From Rhodospirillales bacterium (GTDB taxonomy: Bacteria > Pseudomonadota > Alphaproteobacteria > UBA9219), in the NCBI GenBank assembly GCA_015654915.1, contig JAATFY010000057.1, positions 1 to 5,462 on the forward strand: 5,462 nucleotides of DNA, given 5' to 3'. The notes under the pieces were generated by a model. The model ran no database searches. It had not been told where the DNA came from and worked only from the letters and a program-made list of their open reading frames with translations. The position numbers were made by a program, and so were the translations under genes. Of this stretch, positions 1-5,462 are shown piece after piece (position 1 is the first letter of the stretch; each line of letters starts with the position of its first letter).

Positions 1-1556
1 GCCACTTTTAGTTTGTGTTCCAGATCGGGGATGACGCCGTAGGTCAATTCGCCTGCGCGGGTAAAATCGCCCTTGCGCTGCGCCTGTTCCAGTTCCGCCC
101 GCGCCTGATCGATCTTTTCCTTCAGTTTTTGCGAACTGGTCAACTGGTCTTTCTCCGCCTGCCAGCGCGAGGTCAGGTCGGCAGATTTTTTCTCGAGCGT
201 GCCAAGCTCGGATTCCAGTTTGCCGAGGCGATCCTGCGAGGCGATATCGGTTTCTTTCCGCAAAGCTTCGCGCTCGATCTTCAACTGGATGATCTTGCGG
301 TCGAGCTCGTCTATTTCTTCCGGCTTGCTGTCCACTTCCATGCGCAGCCGCGCCGCCGCCTCGTCGATCAGGTCGATGGCTTTATCGGGCAGGAAACGGT
401 CGGTGATATAGCGGTTGGAAAGCGTGGCGGCAGCGACCAGCGCGCCGTCGGTGATGCGCACGCCGTGATGCAATTCGTATTTTTCCTTGAGACCGCGCAG
501 GATCGAAATCGTATCCTCGACCGTCGGCTGGCTGACGAAGACCGGCTGGAAGCGCCGCGCAAGGGCCGCGTCTTTCTCGATATATTTGCGGTATTCGTCG
601 AGTGTGGTTGCACCGACGCAATGCAATTCGCCGCGCGCCAGCGCGGGTTTCAGCATGTTGGAGGCGTCCATGGCGCCTTCGGTCTTTCCGGCGCCGACAA
701 GGGTGTGCAATTCGTCGATGAATATGATGACTTCGCCCGCCGCCGTCGAAATTTCCTTGAGTACGGCCTTGAGGCGTTCCTCAAACTCGCCGCGGTATTT
801 GGCGCCCGCCACCAAAGAACCAAGATCGAGCGCCAGCACGCGTTTGTCTTTCAGGCTTTCGGGAACGTCGCCGCGGATAATGCGCTGGGCGAGGCCTTCG
901 ACGATGGCGGTCTTGCCGACGCCCGGTTCGCCGATCAGGACCGGATTGTTTTTCGTGCGCCGCGCCAGTACCTGAATCGTGCGGCGGATTTCCTCGTCGC
1001 GCCCGATGACGGGGTCGAGCTTGCCATCCTTGGCGGCCTGCGTCAGGTCGCGCGCGTATTTCTTGAGCGCGTCATAGGCGTCTTCGGACGAAGGACTATC
1101 GGCCTTGTGGCCGCCACGCATGTCGTTAATCGCTTTGTTCAGCGCTTCGGCTTTGACGCCTGCGCTGGCCAGAATTTTCTGCGCGCCGGTGCCTTGCGCC
1201 AGGGCAAGCGCCAACAACAAACGCTCGGCAGTAACGTAGCTGTCGCCGGATTTTTTGGCGATGTCGTTGACGGCAACCATCAGCCGCGCGAATTCGGGGG
1301 CCATGCGCAACTGGTCGGCTGAGCCTTCGGCGAAAACCTTCGGAATTTTGTCGAGCTCGGCCTCGGCGGCCTGCAGCGCTTTTTTCGGGTCGCCGCCGGC
1401 TTTGGTAATAAGCCCTGCTGCCAATCCTTCGCGGTCGTCGAGCAACACCTTGAGCAGATGCTCGGGCTGGATCGCCTGATGATGGCGGCCCAGCGCCAGC
1501 ATCTGCGCCGACTGGATAAAGCCTTTGGAACGTTCGGTGAAGTTTTCGAGATCCAT
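1..1556 (-). CDS. clpB: ATP-dependent disaggregase chaperone ClpB (5' 518 codons; 3' end outside window)
   Basis: ClpB is the cytoplasmic hexameric AAA+ disaggregase (Hsp104 family) that threads aggregated proteins through its central pore together with DnaK. Visible here, in order: the N-terminal Clp repeat domain (about residues 1-145); the first AAA+ module with Walker A GEPGVGKT at 209-216 (Lys215), pore loop AKYRGEFEERL (Tyr254), Walker B FIDE with Asp281 and Glu282, and paired arginine fingers Arg334-Arg335 in LARRFQ; then the charged coiled-coil middle domain from about 410, reaching the typical YGVIPDLE segment where the window ends. The second AAA+ module lies off the left edge; the family is usually about 860 residues. 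The start ATG at 1556 has AAGGA 8 bases upstream and gives MDLENF. An in-frame ATG at 1565 would give MVRMDLENF, but it abuts the Shine-Dalgarno and is unlikely. No frame breaks or missing motifs were seen. The gene is divergent from the TPR gene. Confidence 0.97.
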   Translation of the reverse strand, partial: MDLENFTERSKGFIQSAQMLALGRHHQAIQPEHLLKVLLDDREGLAAGLITKAGGDPKKALQAAEAELDKIPKVFAEGSADQLRMAPEFARLMVAVNDIAKKSGDSYVTAERLLLALALAQGTGAQKILASAGVKAEALNKAINDMRGGHKADSPSSEDAYDALKKYARDLTQAAKDGKLDPVIGRDEEIRRTIQVLARRTKNNPVLIGEPGVGKTAIVEGLAQRIIRGDVPESLKDKRVLALDLGSLVAGAKYRGEFEERLKAVLKEISTAAGEVIIFIDELHTLVGAGKTEGAMDASNMLKPALARGELHCVGATTLDEYRKYIEKDAALARRFQPVFVSQPTVEDTISILRGLKEKYELHHGVRITDGALVAAATLSNRYITDRFLPDKAIDLIDEAAARLRMEVDSKPEEIDELDRKIIQLKIEREALRKETDIASQDRLGKLESELGTLEKKSADLTSRWQAEKDQLTSSQKLKEKIDQARAELEQAQRKGDFTRAGELTYGVIPDLEHKLKV

Positions 1557-1564
1557 TCTTACCA

Positions 1565-1569
1565 TCCTT
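1565..1569 (-). promoter_or_regulatory. Ribosome binding site of clpB
   Basis: AAGGA on the minus strand, 8 bases before the ATG at 1556. The spacing favours this ATG over the in-frame ATG at 1565, which overlaps the end of the motif. Confidence 0.75.
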
Positions 1570-1578
1570 ATGTGGCAA

Positions 1579-1608
1579 CTATTTAAGTACGAATAAAGAA
1601 ATTACAAG
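1579..1608 (-). promoter_or_regulatory. Candidate RpoH (sigma-32) heat-shock promoter of clpB
   Basis: Read on the minus strand, CTTG (1608-1605) is followed after exactly 17 bases by CTTAAATAG (1587-1579). The published alphaproteobacterial heat-shock consensus is CTTG, 17-18 bases, CYTATNTNNG. The -35 core and the spacing fit; the -10 agrees at C, Y, T, A and the later T, and differs at the fifth base and the final G. Initiation near 1572-1574 would give a leader of only about 17 bases, just enough for the AAGGA site. Heat-shock control of clpB is established in proteobacteria. Assigning it to this site is inference. Confidence 0.6.
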
Positions 1609-1618
1609 TTAAAGCGCG

Positions 1619-1633
1619 AAAAACCTTGTTTTT
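1619..1633. repeat. Short inverted repeat AAAAAC-CTT-GTTTTT
   Basis: A perfect 6-base inverted repeat with a 3-base centre, just upstream of the clpB -35 element. It is AT-rich and its stem would be weak. It may be chance in this AT-rich spacer or a protein-binding site. It is not GC-rich enough to be a convincing terminator. Confidence 0.3.
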
Positions 1634-1653
1634 ATGGGGAAAACACGATTTTT

Positions 1654-1664
1654 GTGGAATCCAC
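1654..1664. repeat. Short palindrome GTGGA-A-TCCAC in the divergent spacer
   Basis: A perfect 5-base inverted repeat around one central base, in the divergent region between clpB and the TPR gene. It lies about 46 bases upstream of the clpB -35 element and about 95 bases upstream of the TPR gene -35 element. A dyad in such a spacer could be an operator, but it is short and present once, so no regulator can be named. Confidence 0.25.
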
Positions 1665-1758
1665 GCCAGCGCTTTTTCCATTAATCATAAGAACCCTTTT
1701 TTCCTTATAACTCAAAGGCCATGTTTGCGCACCCATAATGCAGAAAAACATTCCATCT

Positions 1759-1786
1759 TTGACAAAATTTTAGCTAAGTGTATCGT
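1759..1786 (+). promoter_or_regulatory. Candidate sigma-70-type promoter of the TPR gene
   Basis: A perfect TTGACA -35 (1759-1764) is followed after 16 bases by TATCGT (1781-1786), which matches TATAAT at four of six positions. Initiation near 1793 would give a leader of about 44 bases before the GTG at 1837. This is the best promoter-like match seen on the plus strand of this spacer, and it is independent of the clpB promoter. Confidence 0.55.
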
Positions 1787-1827
1787 CCGCGGGCGATATA
1801 GAAATTCATATTAGGCGAACTTTTACC

Positions 1828-1832
1828 GAGGA
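1828..1832 (+). promoter_or_regulatory. Ribosome binding site supporting the GTG start of the TPR gene
   Basis: GAGGA lies 4 bases before GTG at 1837, a slightly short but usable spacing. The frame has a TAG stop at 1771-1773 and no ATG, GTG or TTG between it and 1837. The first in-frame ATG is only at residue 30, inside the first helical repeat. The site therefore decides for GTG. Confidence 0.55.
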
Positions 1833-1836
1833 CTAC

Positions 1837-3390
1837 GTGCCGATTCACAATGAAAAATATATAGCCGTTCGCAGCGCCAAGAATCTTGCGGAACGCGGCG
1901 AACTTAATGCGGCCATTATTCGTATGCAACGCCTAGTCGCGCAACATCCGGAAGACAAGACATTGGCCGTTCTTTGCGCCACTTGGTTGGCAAAAGATAG
2001 CCGCGGCGCGAACAATCACGCCGAGGAAATTATTTCTCTTCTGAAAAACATGTCCTTATCCGAGGTTGGCAGGCACAACCTTTACTTTTTGGGGGACGCT
2101 TTCCTGCAAGCGAAAGAGTTCGGTCAAGCGGCGAGAGCGTTTGAGCACGCTGATCCTTACACCGTGAAGATTGTCAAGAAACATGGATACGCTCTTGTTA
2201 TGTCGGGAGATTACGAAGCAGCTAGGGAAGTGCTTCGCCATGGTTATCAAAGAGACCGCAGCATTATCGGCGCCATCCGCCATTGGGCTTCGGAGGCTTC
2301 AAGGCAAGGTGAGCAAGATAGGGCGGACAATATACTGGAGATTGCCGCCGTCCTTGATGTGCGCAAGCCGCCCGCGCCTGTTGCGCAGGTCATTGGCGGA
2401 CGGCCGCGAACGGAAGAATTTGCAAATTACGGTGATTGGCTGCTGGTAAACGGTCAGCCCGGGGAGGCGCTTCAAAGGCTTCAACGTGCCGTCGCTAGAG
2501 AACCGACGAACGTTGAATATATCATCAAGCTTGCTGACGTCTGGCGCGGCCAAAGGCGTTACGGTGCAGCGCTCGCAGTGCTAAAAAGAGGAGAGCGATC
2601 TGTACCGGAAAGTGCCGCACTTATGCGCATGCAGGGCGAAATCCTTCTTGAAACCGGCGATTTCCACAAATCCGTCAATTTTTTAAGACGCGCGCGTCAA
2701 CTGGATAATTTCAACCCCGACATAACCGACTTAATCGGCGATGCGCTTATTCAGGCGGAGAATCTGAATGAAGCCATTCGGGAATTGGAAGAAGGCCGCA
2801 AACTTCATCCTCGACACGAAGGCATAAGCGCGACCTTAGGAATCGCTCTGTCAAAAGCTGGACGCTATGGGGAAGCTGTAACAGTCATGGTGAATATTTT
2901 ACCCAAGCGGTTTACGAATGCGCGTATTGCAAGCGTTTTTGCGAGCATCTATATTGATCTCGGCCAATATGCGGCATTTAGGCAGTTGGTTGATCAGCTG
3001 TCACAAGATGTGCTGAACAATCCTATCATGAGCTACGTAAGGGCTTATGCCGGATTTCGTCTCGGTGAAAAAGAGGTCGCGCGGCGCATTCTGGAGCCTG
3101 TGATACCGCAGCAAAGAGGCATTACGCCTTCCGTTGTTCTTTACTTGGCGTGCGCGGAAGAAGGAGACGCTGTCCGCCAGCAACTTGCTGCAGGGTTGGG
3201 AGAGCACGCCTATGAACGTGCACTACTTTACGCTGGTGGTTTGAGGGTAGACTCGAAAGAACTGGCCCGATTAAATCCCCGATACAGCGCGCGGGGATCA
3301 CCCGTTCTGACATCAGGGCTTTATCACCGTCCCATTAATAAGGGGGCTTTGGGGGAGTTGGTGGGCCAAGACAAAGCTGGCCTTGATTGA
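1837..3390 (+). CDS. Tetratricopeptide-repeat protein of unknown function
   Basis: A 517-residue protein built almost entirely of paired amphipathic helices. TPR-like units can be seen at about residues 8-40, 78-105, 111-140, 195-224, 226-258, 260-291, 294-325 and 328-360, with degenerate ones at 362-395 and 398-430. Typical TPR positions include GDYEAAREVL, GQPGEALQRL, GDFHKSVNFL and GRYGEAVTV. A Pro/Arg-rich linker (about 176-193) splits an N-terminal group from the main array. No signal peptide, membrane helix or catalytic motif is visible, so it is probably a cytoplasmic scaffold or adaptor. The tail (about 470-517) is not TPR and holds RYSARGSPV and YHRP segments that could be a short docking motif. 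Its GC content is lower than both flanks (about 42-48% in sampled lines against about 62%), with AGA, AGG and CTA codons, which suggests relaxed selection or acquisition. It has its own promoter and converges on the glycosylation operon. I do not recognise a named family; the TPR call is strong, the function unknown. Confidence 0.85.
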   Translation: MPIHNEKYIAVRSAKNLAERGELNAAIIRMQRLVAQHPEDKTLAVLCATWLAKDSRGANNHAEEIISLLKNMSLSEVGRHNLYFLGDAFLQAKEFGQAARAFEHADPYTVKIVKKHGYALVMSGDYEAAREVLRHGYQRDRSIIGAIRHWASEASRQGEQDRADNILEIAAVLDVRKPPAPVAQVIGGRPRTEEFANYGDWLLVNGQPGEALQRLQRAVAREPTNVEYIIKLADVWRGQRRYGAALAVLKRGERSVPESAALMRMQGEILLETGDFHKSVNFLRRARQLDNFNPDITDLIGDALIQAENLNEAIRELEEGRKLHPRHEGISATLGIALSKAGRYGEAVTVMVNILPKRFTNARIASVFASIYIDLGQYAAFRQLVDQLSQDVLNNPIMSYVRAYAGFRLGEKEVARRILEPVIPQQRGITPSVVLYLACAEEGDAVRQQLAAGLGEHAYERALLYAGGLRVDSKELARLNPRYSARGSPVLTSGLYHRPINKGALGELVGQDKAGLD

Positions 3391-3427
3391 GTAGTGAACC
3401 CGTTTTTCTCACCGGAAAACCAGCTTT
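3373..3427. repeat. Inverted repeat spanning the convergent gene ends, possible weak terminator
   Basis: AAAGCTGG (3373-3380) and CCAGCTTT (3420-3427) are perfect 8-base complements separated by 39 bases, and the right arm runs into further T residues. They bracket the stops of the convergent TPR and gtrA-like genes, whose coding ends are only 18 bases apart. A folded form could slow polymerase on the plus strand, but the loop is far longer than in a standard intrinsic terminator. No better terminator is visible here. Confidence 0.25.
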
Positions 3428-3822
3428 TTCGAGACAAAGAAATTGAAAAACATACCCGCTGCCGTACCGGCCAGCAATCCCAGTATCGGATAGTCATAGG
3501 CCAGCGGCACGGTACTGACGAGCAGGCTGTAAGTGCCGCGATTGAAAACGAGACCGATGGCGCAGACGACGGCAAATTTCACGAGTTGCCGGCCCATTTT
3601 TTCGCGTTTGGCTTCGCGGAAAGTAAACAGGCGATTGCCTGCCCAGGTAAAAGTGACGACGACGGGAAAAAAGAGAAATCCCGCCGCGATGCGGCTGAGT
3701 CCAAATCCGTAGATGCCCAGATAGACCGTAGCATTGTCGAGAATAAAACCGGCAAAGCCCACGATGCCGAATTTGACGAACTGGATAAAAGTGGCTCGAT
3801 GTGCCTCCGCAATTTTTCTCAT
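3409..3822 (-). CDS. GtrA-family four-helix membrane protein (putative lipid-linked sugar flippase)
   Basis: A small inner-membrane protein of 137 residues, the normal size for the GtrA family (PF04138), whose members are thought to help translocate polyprenyl-phosphate-linked sugars for O-antigen or other envelope glycosylation. Four hydrophobic segments are visible at about residues 13-35, 43-61, 80-101 and 111-130. Two equivalent basic motifs, NRLFTFRE (63-70) and NFFVSKKLVFR (127-137), follow helices 2 and 4. This internal echo is typical of the family, as is FVKFGIVG near the start. The ATG at 3822 is chosen because it overlaps the stop of the upstream glycosyltransferase gene as ATGA and places the first helix correctly. 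The same frame stays open to 4122, but that extension is antisense-like, hydrophilic, Arg-rich and shadows the other gene. No Shine-Dalgarno is seen, so translation is probably coupled. The family call is firm; the sugar moved is unknown. Confidence 0.9.
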   Translation of the reverse strand: MRKIAEAHRATFIQFVKFGIVGFAGFILDNATVYLGIYGFGLSRIAAGFLFFPVVVTFTWAGNRLFTFREAKREKMGRQLVKFAVVCAIGLVFNRGTYSLLVSTVPLAYDYPILGLLAGTAAGMFFNFFVSKKLVFR

Positions 3823-4760
3823 TGTGAAGATTCGCTGGCGCCGGAATCGGGCGCGGGAATATTCAGGTAACGCATCCGCTTCATCTCGCGCCGCCCGCGC
3901 GTGACGGTATCGAGCACAAGGCCGCAAGTGAGGCTGAGAAAGCCGACGATCATCAAACCCATCGCCAGCACGGCGGTCGGTAGGCGCGGCACGAGGCCGG
4001 TATGCACATACTGGATGACGATCGGCGTCACCAGCGCCGTGGCGATAATCGCGAAAACCGCGGCCAGCAGCGAGAAAAACTGCATCGGCCGTTCTTCCTT
4101 CACCAGCACGATGATCGTCCACAAAATGCGGAAGCCGTCGCGGAAGGTGCTGAGCTTGCTGACGGAGCCGGGCGGGCGGTCTTTGTAAGGCGTAAAAATC
4201 TCAAGCATCGGCATGCGAAGCTCCAGCGCATGGACGGTTAGCTCAGTCTCGGTCTCGAAACCCGACGACAGGGCCGGAAAGGATTTCACATAACGCCGCG
4301 ACATGACCCTATAACCGGATAACATGTCGGTAAAACGATTGCCAAATGTCCACGCCACCATGCCGGTCAGCATCCAGTTGCCGAAGCGGTGGCCGGGCCG
4401 GTAGGCTTTTTCGATATCGGTGACGCGCACGCCGTTGACCATATCGAGCGGCCCCTTCAGCAGCGCTTCGATCATTTTGGGGGCCGAAGCGGCGTCGTAG
4501 GTGTCGTCGCCGTCGACCAGCACGTAGATATCGGCTTCGATATCGGCGAACATGCGGCGCACGACGTTGCCTTTGCCCTGTAACGGCTCGCTGCGCACGA
4601 TGGCTCCGGCGGCACGCGCAACCTCGACCGTGCGGTCTTTCGAGTTATTGTCATAGACATAAATTTTGGCCTGCGGCAGCAGGCGTCGGAAATCCGCCAC
4701 CACTTTGGGAATGGCGGTTTCTTCGTTGTAGCAGGGGATCAGGACGGCGATATTTTGCAT
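3819..4760 (-). CDS. GT2-family polyprenyl-phosphate glycosyltransferase (DPM1/GtrB-like)
   Basis: A 313-residue enzyme predicted to transfer a sugar from a nucleotide donor to a polyprenyl phosphate at the cytoplasmic face. The GT-A fold begins at once with IAVLIPCYNEE (4-14), followed by VYDNNSKDRT (35-44), the nucleotide/metal motif DGDDTYD (83-89), the acceptor-region motif TDMLSGYRVMSRR (144-156), and RPPGSVSKLSTFRDGFRIL (195-213), a signature of dolichol-phosphate mannosyltransferase-like enzymes. Two membrane helices follow at about 227-250 and 261-284, then a basic cytoplasmic tail, as in GtrB and ArnC-type proteins. The ATG at 4760 sits right at the fold's first strand. It lies 18 bases after the upstream membrane-protein stop, with only a weak GAG as ribosome site. 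Its stop overlaps the gtrA-like start (ATGA), so the two are almost certainly co-translated partners. The sugar (glucose, mannose or another) cannot be read from the sequence. Confidence 0.92.
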   Translation of the reverse strand: MQNIAVLIPCYNEETAIPKVVADFRRLLPQAKIYVYDNNSKDRTVEVARAAGAIVRSEPLQGKGNVVRRMFADIEADIYVLVDGDDTYDAASAPKMIEALLKGPLDMVNGVRVTDIEKAYRPGHRFGNWMLTGMVAWTFGNRFTDMLSGYRVMSRRYVKSFPALSSGFETETELTVHALELRMPMLEIFTPYKDRPPGSVSKLSTFRDGFRILWTIIVLVKEERPMQFFSLLAAVFAIIATALVTPIVIQYVHTGLVPRLPTAVLAMGLMIVGFLSLTCGLVLDTVTRGRREMKRMRYLNIPAPDSGASESSQ

Positions 4761-4778
4761 ATTTTACTCGGTTTTTTC

Positions 4779-5462
4779 TCAGTTCTTGGGGCGGACAACG
4801 GAACATAAATCCAGCGGCCTGTCATCATAAAGACGATCCGTGACGGTTTGGCAAGCCCGCGGCGCCAGCGCCAGATGGAAATAGCCCAGCGCTTCCTTGC
4901 CCAAACCATTCTGCCACGGCGGTATCAGCAGCATGAAACGGCCTTTATGCGCGTCCACGCGCTCGTGCAGAAGCTTGTTGAAGCTCTTGTTCTGGTCGGG
5001 GCTGGTAAAGTTGCTTTGAATACGGACGACGGGAATTTCGGGCGGAAATTGTGTGACGATGTGTGAATAGGGCTCGAAACCCGCCATCAGGATCATAAGG
5101 TTCGACGTATCGCCAAGCGGCGGGATTCCGGCTTCGACATAACGGTCGTTCCAGACGGAGCGCCGGTACCAGTTGCCGGGCTGGATCGAGGCGGCGACCA
5201 CCAACAGAATAAATCCGGCCACCAGCGCGCGGGTCTGGGTTTTCAAGGGCAGCATGCCGATGGCGAAAACGATCAGAAGCGGCGTCAGCATCTCGAGCGG
5301 AATGGCGTAGCGGTAAATGCAGAACATTACCAGCCATGCCAGATAAGCGATAACGGCGGCCCACAATAGATAACGTGCGGCGAAGGAAACAGCGATGGCA
5401 TCCTGCCGGTTTTTCATGCGTCCGAAGCAGAGCCGCAATAGAACCGCCAGCGGCAGCAACGC
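4779..5462 (-). CDS. Polytopic membrane protein, C-terminal part (possible GT-C-like glycosyltransferase)
   Basis: The frame is open to the right window edge, so the true start lies outside. The Met at 5459 is probably internal, because it falls within a hydrophobic stretch. Visible are 227 C-terminal codons: the end of one hydrophobic segment, then helices at about residues 26-48, 55-71 and 78-95 counted from that Met. After these comes a soluble tail of about 130 residues, probably outside the cytoplasm, with GFEPYSHIVTQFPPEIPVVRI as its most distinctive segment. A loop between helices carries CIYRYAIPLEML; an RY..P pattern beside a membrane helix is common in GT-C/PMT-like transferases. 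The gene is the first visible member of the operon with the GT2 enzyme and GtrA-like protein. That context suggests it may be the transferase that uses the lipid-linked sugar. The catalytic region, if present, is off-window, so the function is inference. Confidence 0.75.
   Translation of the reverse strand, partial: ALLPLAVLLRLCFGRMKNRQDAIAVSFAARYLLWAAVIAYLAWLVMFCIYRYAIPLEMLTPLLIVFAIGMLPLKTQTRALVAGFILLVVAASIQPGNWYRRSVWNDRYVEAGIPPLGDTSNLMILMAGFEPYSHIVTQFPPEIPVVRIQSNFTSPDQNKSFNKLLHERVDAHKGRFMLLIPPWQNGLGKEALGYFHLALAPRACQTVTDRLYDDRPLDLCSVVRPKN

Noticed and set aside
15..1322. Plus-strand open frame of 435 codons across clpB
   Set aside because: It is an antisense shadow of clpB. The minus-strand frame carries all the ClpB motifs, while this one gives a Phe/Arg/Asp-rich sequence with no recognisable domain. 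Long antisense frames are common opposite GC-rich genes.
1631..1639. CCCCATAAA on the minus strand as an E. coli-type sigma-32 -10 element for clpB
   Set aside because: The -10 match is good, but there is no CTTGAA-like -35 at the right distance. The downstream CTTG-17-CTTAAATAG pair fits both the alphaproteobacterial consensus and the leader geometry better.
1626..1814. Small plus-strand open frame of 62 codons in the divergent spacer
   Set aside because: No ribosome binding site is seen before its ATG, it overlaps the TPR-gene promoter, and its product shows no recognisable feature. It is most likely chance in AT-rich intergenic DNA.
3402..3420. GTTTT...AAAAC as a bidirectional terminator between the convergent genes
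   Set aside because: The stem is only five A/T-rich base pairs with one G-C pair, too weak for an intrinsic terminator.
3394..3870. Plus-strand open frame of 158 codons opposite the gtrA-like gene
   Set aside because: It has a charged, low-complexity composition with no domain and lies fully antisense to a well-supported membrane protein gene.
3823..4122. Upstream extension of the gtrA-like frame to an ATG at 4122
   Set aside because: The added 100 residues lie inside the glycosyltransferase gene in another frame and are Arg/Ala/Asp-rich with no GtrA features. The ATG at 3822 gives the family's normal length and an ATGA junction.

Overview
The window looks like chromosomal DNA of an alphaproteobacterium. 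The N-terminus of its ClpB is of the alphaproteobacterial type (MDLENFTERSKGFIQSAQ...). The clpB gene is also preceded by a promoter resembling the alphaproteobacterial form of the heat-shock consensus (CTTG, 17 bases, CTTAAATAG). Genus and species cannot be read from this window.

Layout: (1) Positions 1-1556, minus strand, hold the first 518 codons of clpB, the disaggregase chaperone. The gene runs off the left edge inside its coiled-coil middle domain. (2) Positions 1557-1836 are an AT-rich divergent intergenic region. It holds the clpB heat-shock promoter and ribosome binding site on the minus strand, two short inverted repeats, and a sigma-70-like promoter (TTGACA, 16 bases, TATCGT) with a GAGGA ribosome binding site on the plus strand. 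(3) Positions 1837-3390, plus strand, encode a 517-residue soluble tetratricopeptide-repeat (TPR) protein of unknown function, starting with GTG. Its base composition is visibly lower in GC than both flanks. (4) Positions 3409-5462, minus strand, converge on the TPR gene. They hold a compact three-gene operon, in transcription order: the C-terminal part of a polytopic membrane protein, a GT2-family polyprenyl-phosphate glycosyltransferase with two C-terminal membrane helices, and a GtrA-family four-helix membrane protein. The last two genes overlap by an ATGA junction.

The operon reads as a GtrA/GtrB-like glycosylation cassette. The GT2 enzyme would load a sugar onto a lipid carrier at the cytoplasmic face, GtrA would assist its transfer across the membrane, and the polytopic protein could be the GT-C-like transferase that uses it on the outer face. 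The role of the polytopic protein is inferred from context and topology only. The TPR gene is an orphan between a housekeeping chaperone and this envelope cassette. No RNA genes, CRISPR arrays, insertion sequences or attachment sites were seen.
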